64,000 bases of DNA from assembly GCA_028713225.1 (NCBI GenBank), contig JAQTOS010000004.1, positions 62,001 to 126,000 of the forward strand, given 5' to 3'. Numbering within the stretch: position 1 is the stretch's first letter; each line of letters starts with the position of its first letter. The position numbers were made by a program, and so were the translations under genes. Positions 1 through 9,326 of this stretch are shown here, in pieces. This DNA is from Candidatus Altimarinota bacterium. Its GTDB lineage: Bacteria; Patescibacteriota; Gracilibacteria; BD1-5; UBA6164. The notes under the pieces were generated by a model. That model searched no databases. It was not told the origin of the DNA and saw nothing but the letters and a program-made list of their open reading frames with translations.

Positions 1-51
1 TTTAACTATGTGAGAAATATTATCAAGTATTATGCTTATTTCTTGAATTAG
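1..51 (+). CDS. C-terminal tail of an upstream gene (partial)
   Basis: An open frame runs from the window edge to a TAG at 49-51 (last residues KYYAYFLN). It ends 27 bases before the rhomboid start on the same strand, as an upstream operon gene would. Only 16 residues are visible, so no function can be given and it may be chance. Confidence 0.3.
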   Translation, partial: FNYVRNIIKYYAYFLN

Positions 52-78
52 TGTTTTTATTTATTTAAAAAAGAAATA

Positions 79-603
79 ATGAACAAATTAAGTTTTTCAA
101 ATCTGCTTATAATTATCTCTGCTATTTTTACAGCTATTTCTTTTGTTTATCCAAATATTTTGATTTTGTGAATGAATAGTTATTTTTTAAATACTTGAAA
201 TTATGCAGTATTTTTAGTTCAAATGCGAACTTATTCTTTTTTACATGGATGATTATTACATTTATTTTCAAATTCTATATTTTTGTATATTTTCTGAAAT
301 CCTGTTGAGATGATAATCTGAAAGAAAAAATTTATTCTATTTTTCATAACTGCTACTATATTTAATGCTTTTGCTTTAAGCATATTTTCATCTTGAAATA
401 CAATAGGAATAAGCTGATTTGCACTTGCTGTATTAACTTATTATACTTTGATTTTAAAATCTAGGAATAATCCTGAATATAAGTGATGAATACTTGCAAT
501 AGTGATAAATATTTTAATATGACTGGATTCTTGAGTAAGTTTTGTATGACACCGAGCTTGAGCAATATTTTGAATAATATTTTTTTACTTTAGAAAAAAA
601 TAA
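79..603 (+). CDS. Rhomboid-family intramembrane serine protease
   Basis: This 174-residue, strongly hydrophobic protein has the rhomboid marks: HGGLLHLFSN in the second helix region, the active-site Ser in GISGFA (about residues 112-117), and the catalytic His in a GH..GAIFG motif of the last helix (about residues 156-164). Rhomboids cut transmembrane substrates inside the membrane. It needs UGA=Gly throughout, including a Gly of the GISG motif and the Gly before the catalytic His. The codon after that His is CGA (553-555), where rhomboids carry a hydrophobic residue; Trp would fit better than Arg. There is no Shine-Dalgarno site. Its TAA abuts the terminator of the convergent gene. Confidence 0.85.
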
Positions 604-621
604 AGCCTCACAAAAGTGAGG
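594..621 (-). terminator. Intrinsic terminator of the 213-residue gene
   Basis: A six-pair stem (606-611 with 616-621, loop AAAA) lies just after the TAA of the minus-strand gene and is followed on that strand by a T-rich run. Confidence 0.8.
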
Positions 622-623
622 AC

Positions 624-1265
624 TTAATATTGTGCATAACCTTCATGACCATCAGGGGCACCTGAAGGTAGAATATCAGCAAGTACATCATAACCAGGAA
701 AAGCTGGAGATGTTTTTTGTGGTAGTGGGTCCGAAAAATTATCATTCAGACGGCTTTCAGGAAGAACTATAAAGTCATCTTGATTAGGATCAATTGTATC
801 ATTCAGACCACTTTCAGGAAGAACAATAGAGTCATCCTGCTTAGGAGCAATTGTACCATTCCAACCAGAAAGGTCGAAACCGACTGATTCAAGAGTACGA
901 ACGATAAAAGCTACATCAACATCTTCAGCGATAAGCAAATCTTCTTTCCCTTTAAATGCTCTCATGATTTGACCAGTATTTAATGGGTAATTCAAATCAT
1001 CTGAAAAATGAGATGCCCAATATTTTGCTTTATCATAAGCAGCAGCCATTTTTGGAGATAAGTTATTATAAATAAGTCCTATCATTTCTGAATTAGGTGC
1101 TGATTTTGTATCCCAAATAATAAGAGTTGCTTCATTATAAATTGTTGCTCTGTTAAGTCCATCTGGAACTAAATCAGCAATTTCATTTCCAAAGGCAGTT
1201 ATAGCCAATCCCATAACTTTTCCTTTAGCAAGTTCTCGTGAAGATTCATTCAAGTGTGATTCCAT
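624..1265 (-). CDS. Unknown 213-residue protein of the UGA-free class, with a C-terminal repeat
   Basis: No family recognised. A roughly 130-residue N-terminal part (motifs ATLIIWDTKSAP, AAAYDKAKYWASHF, VAFIVRTLESVGFDLSGWNG) is followed by an imperfect repeat of the type DDSIVLPESGLND / DDFIVLPESRLND (about residues 142-178) and a Pro/Gly-rich tail. It has a Shine-Dalgarno site (AGAGGT) seven bases before ATG, a near-consensus promoter, a tight terminator and a TAA stop. Some 15 glycines are all GGN, none UGA, unlike neighbours where UGA is a main Gly codon. This points to different ancestry or to selection against UGA. No signal peptide or membrane helix is seen. Confidence 0.8.
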   Translation of the reverse strand: MESHLNESSRELAKGKVMGLAITAFGNEIADLVPDGLNRATIYNEATLIIWDTKSAPNSEMIGLIYNNLSPKMAAAYDKAKYWASHFSDDLNYPLNTGQIMRAFKGKEDLLIAEDVDVAFIVRTLESVGFDLSGWNGTIAPKQDDSIVLPESGLNDTIDPNQDDFIVLPESRLNDNFSDPLPQKTSPAFPGYDVLADILPSGAPDGHEGYAQY

Positions 1266-1326
1266 TATTTTTTACCTCTTTGTTTTGGTATTTTTCTGCC
1301 CTAGTAAACTAAAAGCAGAGGATTGG

Positions 1327-1353
1327 ATTATAACGAAATATTTATTCTGTCAA
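1327..1353 (-). promoter_or_regulatory. Promoter of the 213-residue gene
   Basis: On the minus strand, TTGACA (1348-1353) and TATAAT (1327-1332) are separated by 15 bases. It sits directly upstream of the Shine-Dalgarno-led gene and abuts the murE stop. Confidence 0.65.
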
Positions 1354-1354
1354 G

Positions 1355-2659
1355 TTAAATTACTTTATTTTCATCTATTTCGTTAAGAATCTTTCAAATT
1401 ACATCTTTATCATGCCAAATTATTGCTCAGTCATTTGTTATCATAGTATGTTCGTCTCACTTACCAGCAACAAGTACTATATCTCCTGCTTCTGCCATAA
1501 CAAGTGCTGTTCTGATAGCATTTTCTCTGTCTGTTATTATCCAAAAATCTTCTCACTCTTTTCTATCGATTCCTGGTCTAACATCATTTATTATATCTTC
1601 AGTTTTTTCTGAATAATCATCATCTTGAGTCAAGATAACAACATCTGATAATTCTGAAACTACTTTTCACATTATTGGTCTTTTTGTTTTATCCCTATCC
1701 CCTGTTGCACCAAAAACTGTAATAATTTTTTTTACTCATTTTATATTTCTAACTGTAGATAATACATTTTCTAAAGCATCAGCAGTATGAGCATAATCTA
1801 CAAATATTTTTATTCCTTCTAAATTATCCACTTCTTCAAGTCTACCAGCAACTCAGCTGATATTAGCTATAGATTTTTCTATTTGTTCTGGTCTTATTCA
1901 AACTGATAGTAATACTCAAATAGCCGCCAAAATATTATAAACATTAAAATCTCATCTTAAACGAGTTTTTATTTGCATATCAGTTCAAGCAATTCTTACT
2001 GAAAAACTTGTCCCATCAAATTCTGATTTGATATTTTCAGGTCTCAAATCAACTTTTAAATCACTTCAATAAGTATAAAGAGAATCATAAGTTTCATTCA
2101 AAAATAAATCTCTGTAAGCACTATCATAATTTATAATAGCTGTTTTTTTTACTCCTTGTTTTCTTCCAAATCTAATTAAGTTTCTAAAAAGTGATAATTT
2201 AGTTTTTACATAATTATCCATAGTTTTATGTAAATCTAAGTGATCTTGAGTAATATTTGTCAAAACTGCAATATCATAATCTATTCCCCAAACTCTATTA
2301 TAAAAAAGTGAATGACTTGAAGTTTCTATAACTGCATATTTACATCATTTATCACGAGCTTCTTTAAGTAATTTTTGAAGTAAAAATGGATCTGGAGTAG
2401 TCATTTTTAGATTATTTACATATGTTTCATCTCACATCATATAATTGATAGTCGAAAACATAAATACTTTTTCTCCAGCTTGAACTAAAGCTCTAGCAAT
2501 AATATTTGTAGTTGTTGTTTTACCATTTGTTCAAGTAACTCCTATAATAGTCATTCATTTTGATGGAAATCCGTAGTAATATGATGCTATTACTGCTTTG
2601 ATTTTATGGTAAATTATTCTTATTGGACTATCAAGAGATATAAGTTTTTTAATGTTCAT
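1355..2659 (-). CDS. murE: Mur ligase, UDP-MurNAc-tripeptide synthetase type (MurE)
   Basis: The cytoplasmic ligase adds the third amino acid to the peptidoglycan stem peptide, using ATP. The 434 residues hold GVTGTNGKTTT (P-loop, about residues 38-48), TTPDP, the TSSH segment, [30 protein letters not shown] and the C-terminal [12 protein letters not shown]. The N-terminal UDP-binding domain is very short. Where DAP-type MurE has DNPR, this one has [10 protein letters not shown], so the added residue cannot be called as meso-DAP. UGA=Gly is needed in the P-loop itself. It indicates the cell still makes or edits peptidoglycan, in line with MurA and MurI in the same window. Confidence 0.9.
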
Positions 2660-2789
2660 TTTTTTTGCTTTAATATTTAATTGTAAGTATTATATTTTTT
2701 TTGCTTTAAAATCAAATTCTTTCATATTTTTTACTTTTTTTAAAAAATATGATAGACTTGAAATATATTAAATAATAAATAAGTAAAAT

Positions 2790-3251
2790 ATGCTTACCGA
2801 ATGATTTTCACATAAAAATTTTTCAGAAAATCAACAAATAGTAGTTGATTTTTTAAATATACTTAGAACTTTTAGAAAAAATATCAAAACAAAAGAAATA
2901 GAAAATATAGCTGATGAAACAAAACGTATAATAATTGATACAAACAATGAAAAATTCATAGAAGATAGAGATTGAGATGCTGTTATGCTAAATACAAATT
3001 TAGTGAATGATTTTATAGAAAAAGAAGCAGAAAAAGTATCTAAAAAAGTGGCTATTTGAATTTTTCAATATTATATGAAAATAAAAAATAATAGAGAAAA
3101 ATTAAATACTCTAGCTGAAAAATTGAAAGAAGCTTCAAATGACACGGATTTAAATTTAGAAAAATTAACTCAAATTTTAAATTACTGTGAAATACAAGAA
3201 GGTATTTTATCAACAACAAAAGATATAGAAACCATTTTACTAGCAGCTTAA
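2790..3251 (+). CDS. Unknown 153-residue cytoplasmic protein
   Basis: I do not recognise this family. It is a Lys/Glu-rich, apparently all-helical soluble protein with no signal peptide; motifs include SENQQIVVDFLNILRTFRKN and a helical C-terminal half. Four in-frame UGA codons read as Gly, so it belongs to the native gene set. It has no Shine-Dalgarno site and ends at a strong terminator shared with the convergent neighbour. It appears to be a single-gene unit. Confidence 0.7.
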
Positions 3252-3283
3252 AAAAAATCCCGAGAAATTTCGGGATTTTTTTT
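3252..3283. terminator. Bidirectional terminator between convergent genes
   Basis: The stem ATCCCGA / TCGGGAT is flanked by A and T runs on both sides. It sits between the stop of the 153-residue gene and the stop of the minus-strand gene. Confidence 0.85.
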
Positions 3284-3722
3284 ATCTTTGTTGTATTAAT
3301 TTACATTCATTTTCATATTTTGCATATGTTTCATAAAATGCTTTTTCATCTCAATATGGGATAAATTCATCATGATGAATTGGTTCTACAAAACCCGCTG
3401 TTTCTTCATGTCTAATTCCACACCAATATTTTTCAGTTTGCCCAACTATTTCTCGAGCATAAGTTATAAGTCAATTTCCATAAGAACAATAAAAACAATT
3501 GAATTTTTGTAAATAACTTAAATAAGGTAATTTTCGTCTATCATATTTGAAATATTTTTTTCTATCAATAATTTCAAGTCAATAAAGTGGAAAACAAATT
3601 CTGTGATAGATTTCTAAAAATAAATCGAAAATAACAAATCATATAACAGCTCCATAAATAAATGGTGAAGAAATAATTTGTTTTAATCTTTTCTGTATAC
3701 TAAAATATTTAATATATTCCAT
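3282..3722 (-). CDS. Conserved hypothetical membrane-associated protein with Cys and TEKYWC motifs
   Basis: The 146 residues have a hydrophobic helix (about residues 20-40), then CFYCSYGNGLITYAREIVGQ and TEKYWCGIRH. This resembles a widespread uncharacterised bacterial family that, from memory, carries YC.YANGL.aY..EIAARTEQYWCPIKH. The conserved cysteines may bind metal or form disulfides. Its function is unknown. CGA codons occur at 'AREI' and 'DRRK'; recalled homologues may have Arg at the first, which would argue against CGA=Trp, but I could not align them. UGA is used for Gly. Confidence 0.6.
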
Positions 3723-3806
3723 TGATAAATATTTAATTAAAATTTAATCTTTTCTTATTTATAAACATATTTATGTTTTTTGCAAGATTAAGCTTAAAAA
3801 AATAAT

Positions 3807-3834
3807 TTGACAAAATGCCTATTCTCCATATAAA
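3807..3834 (+). promoter_or_regulatory. Promoter of the acidic 66-residue gene
   Basis: TTGACA (3807-3812) and TATAAA (3829-3834) are 16 bases apart, an excellent sigma-70 type promoter, followed by a leader of about 70 bases and an AAGGAG site. Confidence 0.75.
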
Positions 3835-3913
3835 TTGTCGGCCTTTTTCAAAATTTAGACAAATTAGCTAAAGTTTTGAATAAGAGTACCAAAAAATATA
3901 AGGAGTCTATATT

Positions 3914-4114
3914 ATGGCTGCCGACGAAGAAACAGAAACAAAAACAAACGAAAATCTTGGTGCTCATGAAGACCTTGCAGGTATTGAAGAAGAGATTACT
4001 GATATTGAAGTAATCCTAGACGGGATTGAAGAAACTCCGCTAGAACACATTACAATTATTATGGAAGAAGAAGAACATCCAAGAGCATCTGATGAAGATG
4101 TTACGGGAGACTGA
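3914..4114 (+). CDS. Small very acidic protein (66 aa), UGA-free class, ends at UGA
   Basis: The protein is dominated by Glu/Asp/Thr/Ile (for example GIEEEITDIEVILDGIEE) with no Lys after the N-terminus; no family recognised. A perfect AAGGAG lies nine bases before ATG. Its four glycines are GGN. The frame meets UGA at 4112-4114, and the terminator stem starts 13 bases later. If UGA is read as Gly, the protein runs 18 residues further, through the terminator, to TAA at 4166-4168, overlapping the stop of the convergent gene. That layout suggests UGA was the designed stop. Confidence 0.7.
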   Translation: MAADEETETKTNENLGAHEDLAGIEEEITDIEVILDGIEETPLEHITIIMEEEEHPRASDEDVTGD

Positions 4115-4127
4115 TATTTCAAATCGA

Positions 4128-4158
4128 AAAGAACCGCTGATGCGGTTCTTTATTTTTT
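4128..4158 (+). terminator. Terminator after the acidic small gene
   Basis: A perfect ten-pair stem, AAAGAACCGC (4128-4137) with GCGGTTCTTT (4142-4151), loop TGAT, is followed by a T run. It lies inside the reading frame if UGA 4112 is Gly. Confidence 0.9.
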
Positions 4159-4164
4159 TATAAA

Positions 4165-5742
4165 TTAATTAAGTGAATTTATTCTTTCTATCTTAAAATC
4201 AAGCCATTCCAAAATTTCACTTTCTCTGCAATTTACTTTTATCAAAGAAACTAAATCTTCATATTCTATTTTATTTTCATTTCCTGAATATTCTAAATAT
4301 AAATCTACTTCTCCTGAATTATTCCATTTTCAAATTATTCTTTCTCGTAAACCATCTTCAATGTAAATTTTTTCATCATCTGAAAATCATAAACTAAAGC
4401 TCTCTGGTGATTCTGCTATAAGGTTTTCTTCATCATATTCACCAAGTTCTATTAACTTATCTTGTGAATTAAAAAATACATATCATTTTAATTCTGCTAG
4501 AATTTGATATTTACTAAGTATAAAATTATTTCTATCATTTATTTTATAATAATCTTTAAATTGAATTTCTTCTATTTTTATTAAAGGCTCTCATTTAATA
4601 TAAATAACTTTTCAATTCATATCAATAAGTCAATCTATTGAAAATAAATCACTTATTAATTCTTTTTCAAAAAAAGAATAATCTAAATATGTAAATTCTA
4701 TAAATTGCATTCAAAGAATATCCTGTGCATTAAATAAACTTTTTATATATTTTATTTCTTTATCAGAATCACTTGTTTTTTTGTATTCAGTATCTCTTAA
4801 AAATAATCAATCACTCCTAATAATAAAAGTATTTTCTTCTATATTAAAAGCATCTGTTGAAAATTTAACAAACTTTATTCAGTTAAAATCATAAATATCT
4901 ATAATTTTAGATAAAAATGTTTCTTTAAATCTTAATTCTGCATAAGAGAAGCTATTTATAAGAGTTTTTTCTCAATTATTTAGAAATTCTACTAAATCAT
5001 ATAAAGTAATTCTATTAAAATCTTTGTCAAAAATTATCGTTCTTTCTCACGCATCATCCTGTATAGTTAGTTCATTAAATGTAAATGAGTTTTCTCATTC
5101 TCAAACTGTTTTTTCTTCAGTTTTTAAAGTCTGACCATTAATATTTTGATAAAAACTTTTTCAAGCCATATCTTTAACTTTTACATAAATTTCATAAGGA
5201 TTTCCATTTCATGATATATCAATTGAATCTTTTAAATTTATTGAATCTAAAAATTCCCCTTCACTACTAATTATAGGAAAACCCGTTTCTTTTAATCTAA
5301 ATATAGGATTATCAAATTCCCTATTCTCTACAATTTTTGCTACTTTTTCTTTCAAATGATCAGACGTATAAAGCAATTCATTTGCATAATCTGATTTATT
5401 TTTATATGTTGAAATAAGATAATCTCAAATAAGAGAAAAAACTGATTTTAATTCTGGATCTATAGGATAATTATCTAAAAAAAGTAAAAATTTTCATAGG
5501 GCTTCAGAATTAGAAAAAATATATCCTAAATTTTCAAAAATTTCTTCTATAGAAAAATATATTTTATTTTTATTTAAATTAGTTTCATCTAATTTTTTTA
5601 TAAATATTTTTATTTCTTCAATAAAATCTAATTTATCAATATCTAGTCTCCTAAAATATATCTTTAATAATTTCAAAAAAGATTTATCTACAAGAAAGTC
5701 CTTAACTTCTAAATCAGGATTTATTTCATTATTTAATTTCAT
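4165..5742 (-). CDS. Unknown 525-residue protein
   Basis: No recognised family. The N-terminal ~110 residues are Lys/Asp/Ile-rich and helical (DFLVDKSFLKLLKIYFRRLD). The rest looks beta-rich with repeated patterns such as 'IYIKGEPLIKIEEIQFKDYY', 'KLIELGEYDEENLI' and 'GKWNNSGEVDLYLEYSGNEN', recalling WG-like or other repeat proteins. There is no signal peptide and no clear catalytic motif. Several UGA codons are Gly. It lies 12 bases downstream of the M3 peptidase stop on the same strand, so the two are probably cotranscribed. Confidence 0.7.
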
Positions 5743-5754
5743 AATTTTAAATTA

Positions 5755-7863
5755 TTATAAAAGTCATTTTCTTTTCATAAAAGCTGTATTATCCAAATCT
5801 CTTCACATAAAATCTCTAAACAATTCATTTGCTGGTTTTCTTGTTCCTTGACCTAAAATAGTCGAAATAAATTTTTCACCTACTTCCCTATCAAACATTC
5901 ACATTTCTTTTATTCTAGCAAATACATCAGCTTCAAGTAACTCTGCCCACATATAGCTGTAATACTTTGCATCATATGGCCCTGCAAAAATATGTCGAAA
6001 TGAAGCATGAATTTTATATTCTGGTCATTTTGGAGAAATTGCAATATCATTTAGTATTGAAAGTACTATATTATCAAGTTCTTCTATAGTTTTTGGGGCT
6101 TTCATATAATGTAGTTTCATATCAAGTAAAGCATAAGCATTTTGACCTAGAACTAACATTCAACTATTAAGTATTTTTAATTCCTCTATTTTATCTAAAA
6201 TATCATCCGATAATTTTTCTCAAGTCAAGTAATGTTTAGCTAAGTTAGCAAAACTAGCTTTATCTTTTACAAAATTTTCATTTAATTGACTTGGTAATTC
6301 TACAAAATCCATTTCCACCCTAAATCAACTCAATTCAGAATATTTGCCTTCTGAAAGCATTTCATGAAGTGTATGTCCAAATTCATGAAACAAAGTTTCA
6401 GCATCCTCTACAGTAAGCAAAATTTCTCAAGTTTCATTTTTTTGATAATTACAAACATTCGCAATTACAGGAATTTTCATATTTCAGGCTATTTCATTTT
6501 TTAATCTTATATTTTCAGCCCAAGCACCTTGTGCTTTTCATTTTTTATGAAAAATATCAGTAAAATAATAAGAAATTAATTTTCCATTTTTCCAAGCTTC
6601 ATAAACTTCAACATCATCATTATAAACTTTTGCATTTATTTTTTTAATCTCTACCCCATAAAAATTTTTAGCTTGTTCAAATAAATAAGATAAAACATTT
6701 TCATATTTAAGATATTTTTTTATTTCCTTTTCATCTATATTATATTTTTCTTCCTTAAATTTTCTTTCATAAAAAGAAACATCCCAATATTCAATTTTTT
6801 CTAATCAAAAATATGATTTTAAATTTTCTATTTCTTTTTTTGCTTTTTCTTTTGCTTTTTCGTTTATTAATCAAATAAGCTCAAAAACTTGTTCTGGGGA
6901 ATCAGCCATTTCTTCAACTAAATTAAATTCTGCATAATTTTTATATCAAAGAAGTTTTGCTTTTTCCTGTTTTAATTTAAGTATTTTTAAAATAATAGGT
7001 CTGTTATCACATTCTCAACTTGAAGCAAATTGTAATCTTGCTTTTAGAAAATATTCTCTAAGTTTTGAATCTGAACAATAATCCATTATATTAGAGTATG
7101 CTGTTGGATTAGCATCAAATAAATATCATTCTTGTAAATTTTCTTTAGCATTTTTAGCTGCTATTTCCAAAGTAGTTTCTGGTAAATCTTTGATTATTTC
7201 AATATCTGTAACTAAATATGAAAAAGCATTTTCAGAATCAATAATATTATTATCAAAATCATTTTCTAATTTTCATAATTTTATATTTATTTTTCTTATT
7301 TTTTCTTGTTTTTCTAATGGTAAATTAATTCAATTAATTTCAAAAGTTCTTATATTTTTTTCTAATATTCTAATCTGAGATGGGTCAAATCATCATTTTT
7401 CTAATAAATATTTAAAAATTTCATATACTGAATTACTATAATTTTTATCATCATTAAAAGCTATATATTTTTCTTCAAAATTTTCAATTATAGATTTTGT
7501 AAAATCACTTTTTTCAACAGAATTTAAATGTTTTACAAGTCAAAATAAATAATGTACACTAGTTTCTTCTATTAAATCATCAAAGACAACATCTTCAGGA
7601 TTTTTTGCAATTAATCTTTGGAAAATAGCTTTTTCTTCTTCCAGAAGTTCATCAAGTAAAGCTGGAATTTGTTCTAAAGCTTCAGGAGAAAACAAAAATT
7701 CTAAATCAGGAAATCCTGCTTTATTTATTTCTCATAAAATTCTAGCTTTTACACTAGTTAAATCCTCTACTTGTTCTTTTGTCATATCAGTAATATTATT
7801 AGTTGGATTTTCTCACAATTTTAATAATGTTGTAGCTTCTTTTGTAGTTAAAAATTCACACAT
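5755..7863 (-). CDS. M3-family zinc oligopeptidase (PepF/oligopeptidase A-like)
   Basis: At 702 residues it has typical M3 length, no signal peptide, and probably degrades short peptides in the cytoplasm. The zinc site is TLFHEFGHTLHEML (HEXXH, about residues 478-482) with the downstream Glu region SGFRVEMDFVELPSQ, then HIFAGPYDAKYYSYMWAE, the family's substrate-binding block with its catalytic Tyr. UGA=Gly is needed in many places, including the Gly of the HEFGH motif region. A CGA codon precedes HIFAGPY. For a reduced, host-dependent cell such a peptidase fits peptide scavenging; that is inference. Confidence 0.9.
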
Positions 7864-8005
7864 AGTTATTTTCTTAAAAATAAGAAATCTTTATACGGAT
7901 TTTAGAGTATTTGTCAAAGATAAATCTAAATTAATTAGAGAAATTAGACTTATGCAAAAAAATCTATAAAATCAGGCAAAATTAAATTAATTAACAAAAT
8001 AAAAA

Positions 8006-8650
8006 ATGGCTTTTATAAACCCTTATATAAATAAAATACTTGAAAACGAAAAAATTTTATCTGAAAACTCTGAAATCTACTCCAAAAAATGAAACTGGAA
8101 AGAAATATTTGGAAATGATAATGATATAGTTTTGGAAATATGAATAGGACTTGGAAACTTTTTTTCAAATATAACTATGAGAAATCCTGATAAAAATCAT
8201 ATTTGAATAGAAATAAGATATAAAAGACTTCATAGAACATTTGAAAAACTTAGTGAAAAACTAGTAAATAATTTTATGTTAATTAAAGATAAATGAGAAA
8301 ATATTAGCCAAATGTTTTCTCTAAATGAATTATCTCAAACTTATCTATTTTTTCCAGATCCGTGGGCAAACAAAGAAAGACAAAAGAAAAATAGAATAGT
8401 ATCAGAAACTTTTTTGCTTGATTTACATAAAATCACAAAAACCGGGTGAAGCTTCATTTTCAAAACTGACCATAAATGATATTTTGATGATTCTTTAGAA
8501 ATTATAGCAAAAACTCCTTGGAAAATAAAAGTACAATCTTATGATTATGAAAATGAACTAGATGTTTTTGATAAGACTCTGATGACAGAATTTGAAGAAA
8601 TTTTTAGAAAAGATAAAATCAAGGTAAATTATATAGAACTTGTAAAATAA
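8006..8650 (+). CDS. trmB: tRNA (guanine46-N7)-methyltransferase
   Basis: Forms m7G46 in the tRNA variable loop using SAM. The 214 residues show the SAM motif VLEIGIGLGNF (about residues 47-57), IGIEIRYKR, the TrmB signature YLFFPDPWANKERQKKNR and a SETFLLDL segment followed by FKTDH. In the SAM motif the Gly residues are partly UGA. There is no Shine-Dalgarno site (AAAATAAAAAATGG). It stands between divergent and convergent neighbours, with the downstream terminator inside the opposing gene. Confidence 0.93.
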
Positions 8651-8677
8651 AAAAAGCCTCTCGTTATTCACGAGAGG
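8651..8677 (-). terminator. Terminator overlapping the stop of the 118-residue gene
   Basis: The stem CCTCTCG (8657-8663) / CGAGAGG (8671-8677) is followed on the minus strand by seven T. The TAA stop of the minus gene lies in the loop. Confidence 0.85.
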
Positions 8678-9020
8678 TATTAGAATCCAAGTACGGAAGC
8701 AGTTCTTTATACTGTTCTTGCGGAAGAATAACTTTTAGTATATCTCCTTTTGTTATTTCTTTAAGAACTTCTTGTTTAAGCTCTTCCTTTGTAAGAAATT
8801 TTTCACATGGTTTACATGGATTAAGTTTCTTACATTCATTTTTATTAAATGCCATCTTTGCAGCAAAAGTATTTTCATACTGTTTTTTTTGAGCATTGAC
8901 GACAAGTAAAGAAGCAATTGCAAAGAATAATGCTAAAGACAGAATCACGTTTATGCCTAGTGAAATGGGCAAAGCCCATTCTATTATAATTTCTTTAATG
9001 TCTCTTAGAAGTTCTTTCAT
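8664..9020 (-). CDS. Single-pass membrane protein with CxxC-type motif (118 aa), UGA-free class
   Basis: Starts as MKELLRDIKEIIIEW, followed by one membrane helix (about residues 17-44, LGINVILSLALFFAIASLLV) and a soluble tail with clustered cysteines, CKKLNPCKPCEKF, which could bind metal. I chose the ATG at 9020, not the upstream ATG at 9056: a GGAG lies seven bases before 9020, and the promoter's -10 box ends only four bases from 9056. Few glycines, all GGN; TAA stop within the terminator loop. No homologue recognised. Orientation and target are unknown. Confidence 0.8.
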   Translation of the reverse strand: MKELLRDIKEIIIEWALPISLGINVILSLALFFAIASLLVVNAQKKQYENTFAAKMAFNKNECKKLNPCKPCEKFLTKEELKQEVLKEITKGDILKVILPQEQYKELLPYLDSNTSRE

Positions 9021-9059
9021 GATGCACTCCGTTAAAAGTATTTGCATCACGTCCATTTG

Positions 9060-9085
9060 ATTATAATGACATATCCTTATGTCAT
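9060..9085 (-). promoter_or_regulatory. Promoter with a palindromic operator in its spacer
   Basis: On the minus strand there is a TATAAT -10 (9060-9065) and a TGACA-like -35 about 14 bases upstream. The spacer is filled by a perfect inverted repeat TGACATA-N4-TATGTCA (9067-9084). A repressor bound there would block the polymerase, so the downstream 118-residue gene is probably switched. Confidence 0.55.
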
Positions 9086-9093
9086 TTTTTTTT

Positions 9094-9129
9094 GTTTTTC
9101 TACATGTTTTTCTACATGTTTTTCTACAC
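9094..9129. repeat. Three tandem copies of a 12-bp unit
   Basis: The unit TTTTTCTACATG occurs three times in a row, the last copy ending ACAC. It lies just upstream of the operator-promoter of the 118-residue gene, where an activator or repressor array would sit. No coding frame explains it. The rest of the 9086-9326 gap is AT-rich, with a possible TATAAT near 9286 for the next gene. Confidence 0.6.
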
Positions 9130-9326
9130 GGTTTTCCTTTCGTATTTGTTTTCGAGATTTTTCTCTGTTTCTTATTTATAATGATTTATTTATTTTAGTC
9201 AATAGTAAAAACTATTTTTTTGCATAAAAGAAGCTAGTATGCTAAGATAAAAGAGAATATAATATTTTGTATTTGAGAGAATTTTTTATATAATAGAAAA
9301 AATAAATAAAATAAATAAACAAATCT

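Noticed and set aside
624-1265. Contaminating or misassembled DNA as the source of the UGA-free genes
   Set aside because: The genes are scattered one by one between native UGA-rich genes and share terminators with them, which a contig join would not produce.
9094-9129. CRISPR-like repeat array
   Set aside because: The 12-bp units are directly adjacent with no spacers and no cas gene is seen.
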